64,000 nt of DNA from Bacteroidota bacterium (GTDB lineage Bacteria; Bacteroidota; Bacteroidia; Chitinophagales; BACL12): contig JADKAC010000008.1 in assembly GCA_016715425.1 (NCBI GenBank), positions 417,001 through 481,000 of the forward strand, given 5' to 3'. The position numbers were made by a program, and so were the translations under genes. Of the stretch, positions 18,606 through 27,308 are shown in pieces. Each line of letters starts with the position of its first letter. Positions within the stretch are counted from its first letter, which is position 1. Under the pieces are notes generated by a model. The model worked only from the letters and a program-made list of their open reading frames with translations, searched no databases and was not told the origin of the DNA.

Positions 18606-19475
18606 ATGCGTCAGCTAAAAATCACAAAATCTATCACTAATCGGGAAAGCGAATCCCTTGAGAAATACCTGCAAGAAATTGGTAAGGTAGATCTGGTAAC
18701 AGCCGAAGAGGAAGTAACTCTGGCTCAGAAAATCAAGCAGGGAGATCAAATGGCTCTTGAAAAATTAGTGAAAGCAAACCTCAGGTTTGTGGTATCAGTA
18801 GCAAAACAGTATCAGCACAATGGATTAACGCTGAATGATTTGATCAATGAAGGAAATGTGGGGCTTGTAAAAGCTGCACAAAAATTTGATGAAACCAAAG
18901 GGTTTAAATTTATTTCCTACGCTGTTTGGTGGATTCGTCAAAGTATTATGCAGGCATTGGCAGAACAATCAAGATTAGTGCGTTTGCCTTTGAACAAAGT
19001 GGGATCATTGAGTAAAATCAATAAGGCTTTCTCTGAATTAGAACAGCATTTTGAACGTGAGCCTACCGCAGATGAATTAGCAGAATGTTTGGATATTGGT
19101 GTGGAAGAAATTAAAAACACCATGAGTGTATCTTCAAGACACGTATCTGTAGATGCTCCTTTCGATGATGGTGAGAACAGTTCTTTATTAGATGTTTTGG
19201 AAAACAGAGAGATTGAAAGAACTGATGAAAAGTTAGATTATACGTTTTCTTTAAAAGTAGAAACTGACCGTACATTAGCTACACTTACTGAAAGAGAAAG
19301 AGATGTAATTAAATTGTTTTTCGGAATCGGCGTTCCTTATGCAATGACTTTAGAAGACATTGGTGAAGAATTCGGTTTAACAAGAGAACGAGTGCGTCAA
19401 ATAAAAGATAATGCGATTAATAAGTTACGTTCTTCTGCACGTAACAAATCATTGAAAGCATATTTAGCACAATAA
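18606..19475 (+). CDS. rpoD: Primary RNA polymerase sigma factor (sigma-70 family)
   Basis: 289 residues, the short group-1 sigma of Bacteroidota, lacking the long region 1.1 and its spacer. Region 1.2 (ESLEKYLQEIGKVDLVTAEEE), region 2 (NLRFVVSVAKQYQHNGLTLNDLINEGN, YAVWWIRQSIMQAL), region 3 and region 4 (LTERERDVIKLFFG, LTRERVRQIKDNAINKLR) are all present in order. It recognises the TTG/TAnnTTTG promoters seen across this window. The ATG at 18606 agrees with the family's N-terminus (MRQLKITKSITNRE). A strong hairpin terminator follows. Confidence 0.97.
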   Translation: MRQLKITKSITNRESESLEKYLQEIGKVDLVTAEEEVTLAQKIKQGDQMALEKLVKANLRFVVSVAKQYQHNGLTLNDLINEGNVGLVKAAQKFDETKGFKFISYAVWWIRQSIMQALAEQSRLVRLPLNKVGSLSKINKAFSELEQHFEREPTADELAECLDIGVEEIKNTMSVSSRHVSVDAPFDDGENSSLLDVLENREIERTDEKLDYTFSLKVETDRTLATLTERERDVIKLFFGIGVPYAMTLEDIGEEFGLTRERVRQIKDNAINKLRSSARNKSLKAYLAQ

Positions 19476-19494
19476 AATTTCAATATATAAAATT

Positions 19495-19523
19495 AAAAGG
19501 CACGATCATTTCGTGCCTTTTTT
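19495..19523. terminator. Bidirectional rho-independent terminator after rpoD
   Basis: GGCACGA and TCGTGCC form a 7-bp GC-rich stem around TCATT, with AAAA before and a six-T run after. It separates the convergent rpoD and J-domain genes; the end of the latter overlaps the T-run. Confidence 0.88.
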
Positions 19524-20247
19524 ATTTCCATCCTTTTGCCTTGCTTATTATAACATAAGCTTCTTTCGTTTTTCGGAATTTGTCACTCAATATTTTCTGA
19601 TCAGTAAATGAATGATGAATTGCCATGTCCGGATGATATTTTTTAACGAGAGTTAAATATGCTTTTTTAGTATCCCTAAAATTGGATAATGGTGAAATCC
19701 CCAATACATCAAAATAAATTTTCAATCCATCTTCTTCTACAAACACTTCTGATATCATCGCATTAATAGCCGCTGTAGATAATTCTAATCGCAAACCTAT
19801 GGTGTGCATCGCATGACTTAATTTTTGCGGAGAAATATTTTTATACACTGCTATTCCTGAAATATCCGCTAATAATTTTGTCCGCTTTTCCAATGATAGA
19901 ATTTGTACAAGATGCAAACAAATTGGAGTAACCTGAATTTTTTGACGACTTAATTCCTGAATAAATAATCGGCGGGGTTGGATAAAATCTGTTCCTAATA
20001 ACTTCCCCAAACGCTTTAATATTTCATCCAGTGAAATAAAGCGAAATGTTTCGCACACTTGCATAATATATACCGCAAGCATGAGTGATTGCAAGCGGAT
20101 TTCATTTTCAAGTGTTTGTTTATTTTTCTTGTTTTCCGGTTTTGAAATAAATCGTATATCCAATATTAATCCGATTAATAAACCAATAAATAATCCTGAA
20201 AAGCTATACATGATTACACCAAAAATGGGTAACAAGAATTTATTCAT
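19522..20247 (-). CDS. DjlA-like membrane-anchored J-domain protein with TerB-like domain
   Basis: With the start at 20247 the protein begins MNKFLLPIFGVIMYSFSGLFIGLLIG, one membrane segment with a Gly-rich end as in E. coli DjlA. The reading frame opens further upstream (20316) but the extra 23 residues do not fit. Residues about 50-165 resemble a TerB-like helical domain (LMLAVYIMQVCETFRFISLDEI). The C-terminus (from about 170) is a J domain, YFDVLGISPLS...KKAYLTLVKKYHPDMA, with the HPD triad that stimulates DnaK ATPase. It is likely an inner-membrane DnaK co-chaperone. Confidence 0.82.
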   Translation of the reverse strand: MNKFLLPIFGVIMYSFSGLFIGLLIGLILDIRFISKPENKKNKQTLENEIRLQSLMLAVYIMQVCETFRFISLDEILKRLGKLLGTDFIQPRRLFIQELSRQKIQVTPICLHLVQILSLEKRTKLLADISGIAVYKNISPQKLSHAMHTIGLRLELSTAAINAMISEVFVEEDGLKIYFDVLGISPLSNFRDTKKAYLTLVKKYHPDMAIHHSFTDQKILSDKFRKTKEAYVIISKAKGWK

Positions 20248-20463
20248 GGCAAATGGTTTCAATACGAACTTGCCATCGTTAGTTCTTAATAAAACTATAA
20301 CTGTATTTTTATTCAATAGCCGGAATTAGAATTTTTTTCTCAAGAAAAATAAGTTTGCAATAGTATTTCTCTCATTCAAATTTACCAAACACAGTAATAG
20401 CAAAACATAAATTTTTTAGAATAAGAATATTTTGCATTTGATTAGTTTGTAATATCGCAAACA

Positions 20464-21057
20464 TCATTTTGCCTTACTCGTATATTTTGATCCTGCAATT
20501 CTGAAACGCCATGGAATTGTTTTATAAAGTCCATCGAAATTCATTCCTACTCTTGCACTCTCTATTATTTTGAAAGAATTTGTTTTGTATTCTTCAATAC
20601 ATATTTTATCTGATGTCAAATCAATTCCATTATGTTGAAGTTGAATCCCCAAACATTGCGCAACCAAACCCGGGCCACTTGCTAACTGTGGAGTAAACTT
20701 ATTCTTACCCGTTCTTTCTAACATAATTTCAATACCATCCACAGGTTGAATTGCTCTTATCAAAATTGCATGCGGTTCATTCTTTATATGTGTTACTACA
20801 TTAAATAAACAATGAATACCATAGCATAAATACACATAACTCACACCACCTGATTCATACATTATTGCAGTACGTTTTGTACAACGACCGTTATGCGCAT
20901 GGCTACCTCTGTCTTCCACTCCACAATATGCTTCCGTTTCAGTAATAATTCCTGAAGTGTATTGGCCCTCGAAATTTGTCACCAATAATTTCCCCAGCAA
21001 CTTTTTTGCAATTGCAATTGTATCAGAACCTCTATAAAATTCTTTTGGTAATTTCAC
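20464..21057 (-). CDS. DNA-3-methyladenine glycosylase (AAG/MPG family)
   Basis: 197 residues, the usual length. Family motifs are ARKLLGKLL-like IAKKLLGKLLV, GIITETEAYCG with the catalytic Glu, DRGSHAHNGRCTKRTAIMY, GVSYVYLCYGIHCLFNVV, AILIRAIQP and LASGPGLVAQCLGI. The enzyme excises alkylated purines to start base-excision repair. It stands alone, divergent from the methylase gene, with 36 bases between the two starts. Confidence 0.95.
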   Translation of the reverse strand: MKLPKEFYRGSDTIAIAKKLLGKLLVTNFEGQYTSGIITETEAYCGVEDRGSHAHNGRCTKRTAIMYESGGVSYVYLCYGIHCLFNVVTHIKNEPHAILIRAIQPVDGIEIMLERTGKNKFTPQLASGPGLVAQCLGIQLQHNGIDLTSDKICIEEYKTNSFKIIESARVGMNFDGLYKTIPWRFRIAGSKYTSKAK

Positions 21058-21093
21058 TTTTTACAACTCTTCATTAGATAAAATTTTTACTTC

Positions 21094-21786
21094 ATGCCCA
21101 AAGGCAACATCTATCTTGTACCAACAGTTCTGCATGAAGAAGCTTTGCATACTATTCCCAATTATGTGCATGAAATTACAGAAGCAATTGAAATTTTTTT
21201 TGTGGAAGACGAACGCACTGCCCGAAGATATCTCCGCAAATCCGGATATAAAAAATCGTTCGATGAAATCATTATGTTGCGTATTGACGAACAAAATATT
21301 TCAGAATGTATACATTATTTGCTTCAGGGAAAAGATGTAGCAATACTTTCAGAAGCAGGTGTACCCACTGTTGCAGATCCCGGCGCCGATATTGTTAAAC
21401 TTGCACATCAAACGGATATACGTGTAATTCCACTCATCGGACCATCCTCTGTTTTATTAGCATTAATGGCATCGGGATTTAATGGTCAGCAGTTTTCATT
21501 TAAAGGATATCTTCCAATAAAATCTGCAGAACGCAAAGCAGCTATAAAACAATTGGAACAAAAATTACTTCAGACAGGAGAAACACAAATTTTTATTGAA
21601 ACTCCTTATCGGAATAATGCATTGATAGAAGATGTGATTGAAGTTTGCAACAACAGTACATTATTTTGTATTGCTGCAAATCTCACCGGGCCGGATGAAT
21701 ATGTGAAAACAAAAAGCATTGCAGAATGGAAACAACAGAAATTGCATCTCGAAAAAATACCCGTAATCTTTTTATTAGGTAATTGA
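21094..21786 (+). CDS. RsmI-like SAM-dependent methyltransferase (tetrapyrrole methylase fold)
   Basis: 230 residues. It begins KGNIYLVPTVL, then HEITEAIEIFFVEDERTARRYLRK, LLQGKDVAILSEAGVPTVADPG and VIPLIGPSSVLLALMASGFNGQQFSFKGYLP. These are the SAM-binding and core motifs of the RsmI group, which 2'-O-methylates C1402 of 16S rRNA. It is the shorter Bacteroidota paralogue, lacking the C-terminal domain of true RsmI, so its exact substrate is uncertain. It precedes the DUF3109 gene by 16 bases. Confidence 0.85.
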   Translation: MPKGNIYLVPTVLHEEALHTIPNYVHEITEAIEIFFVEDERTARRYLRKSGYKKSFDEIIMLRIDEQNISECIHYLLQGKDVAILSEAGVPTVADPGADIVKLAHQTDIRVIPLIGPSSVLLALMASGFNGQQFSFKGYLPIKSAERKAAIKQLEQKLLQTGETQIFIETPYRNNALIEDVIEVCNNSTLFCIAANLTGPDEYVKTKSIAEWKQQKLHLEKIPVIFLLGN

Positions 21787-21802
21787 ATTTTAATTTTACA
21801 CT

Positions 21803-22381
21803 ATGATAATTATTGAAGAAGTACTGATTAGCGATGATATATTCGATAAAGAATTTGTTTGTAATCTGGATGCATGTAAAGGCGCTTGTTGTGTGGAAGG
21901 TGATGAAGGTGCCATACTTGAAAATTCGGAATTATCTATCTTAAAAAAAATATATCCGCAAGTGCAGGAATATATTACACCTGAAGGAAGAGATGCGATT
22001 GAAAAGCAAGGATATTATATACAAAATAAAGAAGGTGAATACAAAACTCCATTAATTAATAATGGTCCTTGTGCATATATTTATTACGATAATGGAATTG
22101 CACTTTGTGGAATTGAAAAAGCATTTCGTGTAGGCAAAATTGATTGGCAAAAACCTGTATCCTGTCATCTATATCCAATACGTATCGAAAAAGTAGGTGA
22201 ACATGATGCATTAAATTATGAGCGTTGGAATATTTGTAATCCTGCTTGCAAACAAGGGAAAAAATTGAACGTTCCGATATTTCGTTTTGTGAAAGATGCT
22301 ATCATCAGAAAATATGGTGAATCATTTTATGAGGCTATGGAAGCCACCTATACTTTTCGCAAAGAGGATAATAAAGATTAA
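21803..22381 (+). CDS. DUF3109-family Cys-rich protein
   Basis: 192 residues, cytoplasmic. Conserved cysteines occur in NLDACKGACCVEGDEGA, NNGPCAYIY, IALCGIEKA, SCHLYPIRI and NICNPACKQG, the pattern of the DUF3109/YkgJ-like group proposed to bind zinc or an iron-sulfur cluster. The biochemical role is unknown. It is probably co-transcribed with the RsmI-like gene. Its 3' end overlaps the acylphosphatase gene on the other strand by 4 bases. Confidence 0.88.
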   Translation: MIIIEEVLISDDIFDKEFVCNLDACKGACCVEGDEGAILENSELSILKKIYPQVQEYITPEGRDAIEKQGYYIQNKEGEYKTPLINNGPCAYIYYDNGIALCGIEKAFRVGKIDWQKPVSCHLYPIRIEKVGEHDALNYERWNICNPACKQGKKLNVPIFRFVKDAIIRKYGESFYEAMEATYTFRKEDNKD

Positions 22382-22677
22382 CGGATTATTTTAAATTCAG
22401 AAAAATTTTCCGGCTCTGCATTTTCTATTTCAACATGCAAAACCTGCGCATCAGACGGACCTTGTTTGCACCAAGTAATAAATAATTCTACTATTTCTTT
22501 TGGTCCTTCTACATGTGCACTCACTGTGCCATCCGCATTATTTTTTACCCATCCGCACAATTGCAAACTTATTGCTTGTTGCATTGCAGAATATCTGTAA
22601 TTTACCCCTTGAACTTTTCCTTCAATATGAAGTTTTATTGCATATACCATTACAAATAAAAATAGTAATTTTTTCAT
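22378..22677 (-). CDS. Acylphosphatase
   Basis: Small enzyme hydrolysing carboxyl-phosphate bonds. KLHIEGKVQGVNYRYSAMQQA carries the catalytic Arg, and LCGWVKNNADGTVSAHVEG carries the catalytic Asn. The longest frame begins with a hydrophobic stretch (MKKLLFLFVMVYAIK) ahead of the first beta strand. If translation starts at the inner ATG (22650), the protein has 90 residues, the usual size; otherwise it has a nine-residue hydrophobic extension that might act as a weak signal. I cannot choose between them. Confidence 0.88.
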   Translation of the reverse strand: MKKLLFLFVMVYAIKLHIEGKVQGVNYRYSAMQQAISLQLCGWVKNNADGTVSAHVEGPKEIVELFITWCKQGPSDAQVLHVEIENAEPENFSEFKIIR

Positions 22678-22713
22678 GAAGGTATTTGAATAATCTGCTC
22701 ATAAATCAATTAC

Positions 22714-22722
22714 TACCTTCGC
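22714..22722 (+). promoter_or_regulatory. -7 promoter box for nadB (TACCTTCGC)
   Basis: TACCTTCGC differs by one base from TAnnTTTGC and ends 5 bases before the ATG at 22728. It lies inside the longest reading frame of nadB (from 22686) and therefore supports the downstream ATG as the true start. Confidence 0.5.
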
Positions 22723-22727
22723 ACATT

Positions 22728-24326
22728 ATGATACAAACTGATTATCTCGTAATAGGCTCCGGAATTGCCGGACTCACCTTTGCACTTAAAACTGCCCGCA
22801 AGTTTCCGGATAAAAAAATTACAATCATTACTAAAGCAGAAGAAGAAGAAACCAACACAAAATATGCGCAAGGTGGTATTGCAGCAGTTTGGAATTTAGA
22901 GTTAGATAGTTATGAAAAACATATTCAGGATACACTGATTGCAGGTGATGGATTATGTAATAAAGAAATAGTAGAAATTGTGGTGAAGGAAGGTCCGGAA
23001 CGTGTGCGTGAAATAATTAATTGGGGAGCTGATTTTGATAAGAGTGCAAGCGGCGATTATTTACTTGGTCGTGAAGGCGGACACAGCGAGCATAGAGTAT
23101 TGCATCATAAAGATATTACCGGAAAAGAAATAGAACATACTTTAATTGAAGAGCTGGCAACGCATCCAAATATTCAGGTCCTTATTCATCATTTTGTGAT
23201 TGATATCATTACTCAGCATCACCTCGGACATATTGTTACACGACACACTCCGGACATTACTTGTTATGGTGTATATGTGCTGAATAAAAAAACAAGAAGT
23301 ATAGAAAAAATACTGAGCAAATTAACGGTGATGGCAAGTGGCGGTGCAGGACAAGTGTATAAAAATACTACCAACCCAATTATTGCAACAGGCGATGGAA
23401 TGGCAATGGTGTATCGAGCAAAAGGAAGATTATCTAACATGGAATTTGTGCAGTTTCATCCAACAAGTTTATATCAACCGGGCGTAACTCCATCCTTTTT
23501 AATTACTGAAGCGATTCGTGGATCGGGTGCAATTCTGCGCACATTAAATGGTGAAGAATTTATGCAACATTATCATCCAATGAAATCATTGGCACCTCGT
23601 GATATAGTTGCCAGAGCAATTGATAATGAAATGAAAACAAGAGGTGAGGATCATGTGTTTTTAGATTGCACAAAAATTCCGCAGGAAGAAATTCATTCGC
23701 ATTTTCCAAATATTTATGCGCACTGTTTACAAATAGGAATTGATATTACTAAAGATTTAATTCCTGTTGTTCCTGCTGCGCATTATATGTGTGGAGGTAT
23801 TCTAACGGATGCCTTTGGACAAACCAGTATACTAAATTTATATGCATGTGGTGAATGTACTTGCACAGGTTTGCACGGCGCTAATCGGCTTGCTTCTAAT
23901 TCGTTGTTAGAAGCATTAGTATTTGCACATCGCATATACGAACATGCTGCATTACATATTGATAATGTTGTTCTCACAGAAGGTATTCCTGATTGGAATG
24001 CAGAAGGAACAAACGATCCAAAAGAAATGGTATTAATTACACAAAGCATTCGTGAATTAAAAGAGATAATGACAAACTATGTTGGAATTGTTAGAAGTAA
24101 TGAAAGATTAGAGCGTGCATTAAAACGATTGCATTTGTTATATAGCGAAGCAGAAAAATTATATGAATCCACCACTATATCTCCTCAATTATGCGAGCTT
24201 AGAAATTTAATTACTTTAGGTTTTGTAATTACAAGAGGTGCGAAAGCAAGACATGAAAGCAGAGGATTACATTTTACTACCGACTATCCTGAAAAAAGTA
24301 AATGGGCTGAAAATATTTTATTCTAA
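22728..24326 (+). CDS. nadB: L-aspartate oxidase
   Basis: Flavoprotein oxidising L-aspartate to iminoaspartate, the first step of de novo NAD synthesis. With the start at 22728 it begins MIQTDYLVIGSGIAGL, the FAD-binding GxGxxG motif at the N-terminus as expected; the frame also opens 14 codons earlier at a TTG, rejected because a promoter box lies there. Further motifs: TNTKYAQGGIAAVW, LGREGGHSEHRVLHHKD, MASGGAGQVYKNTTNP, QFHPTSLY, YMCGGILTDAFG and GLHGANRLASNSLLEALVFA. The length of about 532 residues is normal. nadA and nadC are not in this window. Confidence 0.96.
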   Translation: MIQTDYLVIGSGIAGLTFALKTARKFPDKKITIITKAEEEETNTKYAQGGIAAVWNLELDSYEKHIQDTLIAGDGLCNKEIVEIVVKEGPERVREIINWGADFDKSASGDYLLGREGGHSEHRVLHHKDITGKEIEHTLIEELATHPNIQVLIHHFVIDIITQHHLGHIVTRHTPDITCYGVYVLNKKTRSIEKILSKLTVMASGGAGQVYKNTTNPIIATGDGMAMVYRAKGRLSNMEFVQFHPTSLYQPGVTPSFLITEAIRGSGAILRTLNGEEFMQHYHPMKSLAPRDIVARAIDNEMKTRGEDHVFLDCTKIPQEEIHSHFPNIYAHCLQIGIDITKDLIPVVPAAHYMCGGILTDAFGQTSILNLYACGECTCTGLHGANRLASNSLLEALVFAHRIYEHAALHIDNVVLTEGIPDWNAEGTNDPKEMVLITQSIRELKEIMTNYVGIVRSNERLERALKRLHLLYSEAEKLYESTTISPQLCELRNLITLGFVITRGAKARHESRGLHFTTDYPEKSKWAENILF

Positions 24327-24390
24327 TTCGGTAGTGTTGGAAATATCAAAACAAAATAAAAAAGTTTGGAATTTTTCTTTGATTAAAAAT

Positions 24391-25149
24391 TTATTTTTTT
24401 TTCTTCCGCATTAATTCATACAATTTCATGTAACGGAAAAAAACTCCTTCTGCAGCAAGTTTACTAATTATAAATCCGGGATAACCATCCAAAAATCCAA
24501 GATCAATAATGTAATGTTTAAAAAATCGGAATGCCGGTTTAATTACAAAATGAAATGCATTGGGTTTTGTAGTTTTTTTAGAATAATCCACTGCCGACAT
24601 ACTTGAGTAGCGATTCCATTTTACAAGATATTGTTCTAAGTCTGTATAGGTATAATGCAATAATTTATTTTTCAATTTACCCACTTTACCTGTGGTTTCT
24701 ATTTCTTCATGCACTTCCACATCTTTATATCTGCAAACATCACGATAAAATAATCGGATCACTTTATCTCTCTGCCAGCCGCTGAATTTAATTTCTTTAC
24801 CCATAAAATGATTGCGCCGGTAAATCCAAAATGCATTAAAGTGTATTTCATCTTGAGCTAATACTTTTTCAATTTCATATCTTAATTCATCCGTTACTCT
24901 TTCATCCGCATCCAATAATAAAATCCATTCATTTGCAGCTTGTGGTATAACCCAGTTTTTTTGCTTTGCGGGATTTTCATATTCATGGTGTAAAATTCTT
25001 GTATTGAAAAGTGCTGCTTTTTCCAAAGTAGAATCTGTGCTAAACGAATCCACTACAATTATTTCATCACACCATTGCACAGATTTCAACACAGCTTCTA
25101 TATGTTGCTCCTCATTAAAACAAGTTATTATAGCAGTGACTTTTTGCAT
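24391..25149 (-). CDS. Family 2 glycosyltransferase (WaaE/KdtX-like)
   Basis: 252 residues, GT-A fold. Motifs: VTAIITCFNEEQHIEAVLKSV at the nucleotide-sugar site, EIIVVDSFSTDSTLEKA, and the metal-binding LLDADERVTDEL. The later AFWIYRRNHFMGKEI and GWQRDKVIRLFY are typical of the lipopolysaccharide-core group often called WaaE/KdtX. It follows the O-antigen-ligase-like gene by 3 bases, supporting a role in surface glycan assembly. The exact sugar is unknown. Confidence 0.9.
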   Translation of the reverse strand: MQKVTAIITCFNEEQHIEAVLKSVQWCDEIIVVDSFSTDSTLEKAALFNTRILHHEYENPAKQKNWVIPQAANEWILLLDADERVTDELRYEIEKVLAQDEIHFNAFWIYRRNHFMGKEIKFSGWQRDKVIRLFYRDVCRYKDVEVHEEIETTGKVGKLKNKLLHYTYTDLEQYLVKWNRYSSMSAVDYSKKTTKPNAFHFVIKPAFRFFKHYIIDLGFLDGYPGFIISKLAAEGVFFRYMKLYELMRKKKK

Positions 25150-25152
25150 ACG

Positions 25153-26394
25153 TTACACTTTCAATTTTTTATGTTGTAGAAACAATGCAATAAATAACAT
25201 ATAAAATGCAGTTCCAAGTTGAATCTCAAAAGGATGTTCAGTCATAATAGAAACTAATGTAGTTACCAAAAAAGCAATCATCAAAATATTATTCTTTATA
25301 CCGATGAGAAAAACAGGATAAAAAAATGCGGTGATAAAAATCAGCAAGCCGAAAATTCCGGTGCATACCCACACATAAATAAATTGATTGTGCGGAGTCA
25401 TTATTGCAAAATCTTTATTAGGATATTTTAAATCGTATTGTGCTTTCATTGCGGTTTTTATGTCTCCGGCTCCAACACCTGCAAGCCAATGTTGCCGAAT
25501 AATTTCTGTTCCCAATTGCATACTAACCAATCGCTGAGCATCACTATGTTCTGCTTTAATTTCATTGTTGCGAATCATCTGCAATTCGTATTTGAAGTAA
25601 CCAAATTTATTTTCAAGTGATGGAATAAATTGTAACGATGCCCATGCCATTGTAAATAACAAAACAAGAATGCTGATTCCAATTACAATTTTTTTCTGTG
25701 CAAAAATGTAAACAAGTACTATACAAAATAAAGAAGAGTACAAGGCAACTATTCCACTTCTCACTGCAAATACATGAATAGCAATCAGCAAGAAAAGGGT
25801 TATAAATACAAGAATATATTTTAACCACTTTGCAATTTGGTTTGTAGAATCTGCAATTAAATATCCCCCGCAAATAATTGCAAAAGCCATTTCCAAACTA
25901 AAACGAATATGTTCATTCATGGGAGCAGGAATAGGCTTCCCTTGCTTTATTAATTCATTGAGATGTGTAAAATCAGAAAGATAATTTATCATCATCCACA
26001 AAGAAGCTATTCCAATTACCAATACAAAAACAAGAAGAAATCGATTTAATAATTTTTTACTCAAAGGTTTTACTGCTGCAAATCCTAAGGGAAGAGCAAT
26101 AAATGGTAATTTAATTCTACAACGCTCCATCCAATAAATTTTATCCTCCGAATAAATTCCACTGATTATATAGGAAAGAAAAAATAAAAGAAATAAAACA
26201 GAAGCCGGTTCAGACAACCATGTTTTAAAATTTGCCAACACGTTATTATTTAATAATGCATTGCCCACAATCACCATCATAGCAATACTTAAAAGGGCTT
26301 TTGAACTTACCAGACCTACAATTAAGCCCAATACACCGACAATAAATAAATGCCGATGCGGGAAGTAGGATAAGATTTTATTTACAATATGCAT
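25153..26394 (-). CDS. O-antigen ligase / Wzy-like polytopic membrane protein
   Basis: About 413 residues with some ten membrane segments. The longest frame runs back to 26565, but the upstream part is not membrane-like and overlaps the divergent sigma-factor gene, so I start at the ATG at 26394 (MHIVNKILSYFPHRH). The Wzy_C/WaaL features are an arginine-bearing loop after VFAVRSGIVALYSSLF, the large periplasmic loop with AGVGAGDIKTAMKAQYDLKYP, and MTPHNQFIYVWVCTGIFGL with the conserved His. Proteins of this kind ligate or polymerise glycans in the periplasm. It forms an operon with the downstream glycosyltransferase. Confidence 0.88.
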   Translation of the reverse strand: MHIVNKILSYFPHRHLFIVGVLGLIVGLVSSKALLSIAMMVIVGNALLNNNVLANFKTWLSEPASVLFLLFFLSYIISGIYSEDKIYWMERCRIKLPFIALPLGFAAVKPLSKKLLNRFLLVFVLVIGIASLWMMINYLSDFTHLNELIKQGKPIPAPMNEHIRFSLEMAFAIICGGYLIADSTNQIAKWLKYILVFITLFLLIAIHVFAVRSGIVALYSSLFCIVLVYIFAQKKIVIGISILVLLFTMAWASLQFIPSLENKFGYFKYELQMIRNNEIKAEHSDAQRLVSMQLGTEIIRQHWLAGVGAGDIKTAMKAQYDLKYPNKDFAIMTPHNQFIYVWVCTGIFGLLIFITAFFYPVFLIGIKNNILMIAFLVTTLVSIMTEHPFEIQLGTAFYMLFIALFLQHKKLKV

Positions 26395-26469
26395 ATTAAT
26401 ACAGCGCAAATTAACAGAAAAAAAAAGGGGATAATTTACAGTCACACCGAAAAATATTATTTTTAGCTC

Positions 26470-27048
26470 GTGGGTACAAATGATCCGATAAAAAAACTGC
26501 GTGACGAAATTTTTGAAAAAGAATTTTTGCCTCAAATGGATGCACTTTACAATTTTGCATTCCATCTCACCTACAATGAAGATGATGCAAATGATTTAGT
26601 ACAGGAAACTTTTTTAAAATCCTATCGCTTTATAGATTCGTACCAGCAGGGGACCAATGCTAAAGCCTGGCTTTTTAAAATTTTAAAGAATGGCTTTATC
26701 AACGATTACCGCAGGAAATCAAAGCGACCTATGCAGGTTGAGTTTGACCCGATGGTAAATTATAGTGAAACGGATGATGATTCGAGTGTACAGATAGTTG
26801 ATTTACGGCAGGAAATGTTTCAAGGCTTAGTGGGCGATGAAGTTACAAGAGCGTTGAATGATTTGCCGGTGGATTTCAGAACAGTGATTCTTCTGTGCGA
26901 TATTGAAGAGTTCTCTTATGAGGAAATAGCAAAAATTATTGATATACCAATTGGTACCGTTAGGTCCAGATTGCACAGAGCACGCAATCTGCTGAAAGAA
27001 AAATTAAGAGAATACGCTATGAAAGAAGGTTATAAAGAAAATCGCTAA
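26470..27048 (+). CDS. ECF-type RNA polymerase sigma factor
   Basis: 192 residues with sigma region 2 (MDALYNFAFHLTYNEDDANDLVQETFLKSY, AWLFKILKNGFINDYRRK) and region 4 (LPVDFRTVILLCDIEEFSYEEIAKIIDIPIGTVRSRLHRARNLL). The start is GTG at 26470; no suitable ATG lies nearby, and a TATTATTTTTAG run just upstream looks like a weak promoter. The next gene, 2 bases after the stop, encodes a Cys-rich anti-sigma factor, so this is a sigma/anti-sigma pair, possibly redox- or metal-sensing like SigR/RsrA. The regulon is unknown. Confidence 0.93.
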   Translation: MGTNDPIKKLRDEIFEKEFLPQMDALYNFAFHLTYNEDDANDLVQETFLKSYRFIDSYQQGTNAKAWLFKILKNGFINDYRRKSKRPMQVEFDPMVNYSETDDDSSVQIVDLRQEMFQGLVGDEVTRALNDLPVDFRTVILLCDIEEFSYEEIAKIIDIPIGTVRSRLHRARNLLKEKLREYAMKEGYKENR

Positions 27049-27050
27049 AT

Positions 27051-27308
27051 ATGGAGCAATCCTTACCCGAACATGATTGCAAAAACTTTGTAAGAAAAGT
27101 TTTTCTGGTTCTCGACGGAGAACTCAATTCTGATGAACAACAGAATTTTATTATGGATATCGAAAGATGTCAGGCTTGCCTGCAACATTATCACATTGAA
27201 AAAGAATTTAAAGCTTTTGTGTCTAAAGGTGTATTGAGAAAATGTTGTTCAGAAACATTACGACTTTCCATAATATCTCAAATTAAAAATATTGAACAAG
27301 CAGAATAA
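27051..27308 (+). CDS. Cys-rich anti-sigma factor (RsrA-like)
   Basis: 85 residues, soluble. It begins LPEHDCKNFVRKVFLVLDGEL, then ERCQACLQHYHIEKEFKAF with Cys40 and Cys43, then LRKCCSETLRLSI with Cys65-Cys66. This is the layout of small zinc-binding anti-sigma factors. The histidine that normally sits four residues before the CxxC (HxxxCxxC) is aspartate here (Asp36), while a His-Cys pair lies at the N-terminus (His8, Cys10) and may supply ligands. It should hold the preceding sigma factor inactive until a signal, possibly thiol oxidation, releases it. Confidence 0.82.
   Translation: MEQSLPEHDCKNFVRKVFLVLDGELNSDEQQNFIMDIERCQACLQHYHIEKEFKAFVSKGVLRKCCSETLRLSIISQIKNIEQAE

Noticed and set aside
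26395..26565. N-terminal extension of the O-antigen-ligase-like gene
   Set aside because: It overlaps the divergent sigma gene, lacks a membrane-protein pattern, and a good ATG with a membrane segment lies at 26394.
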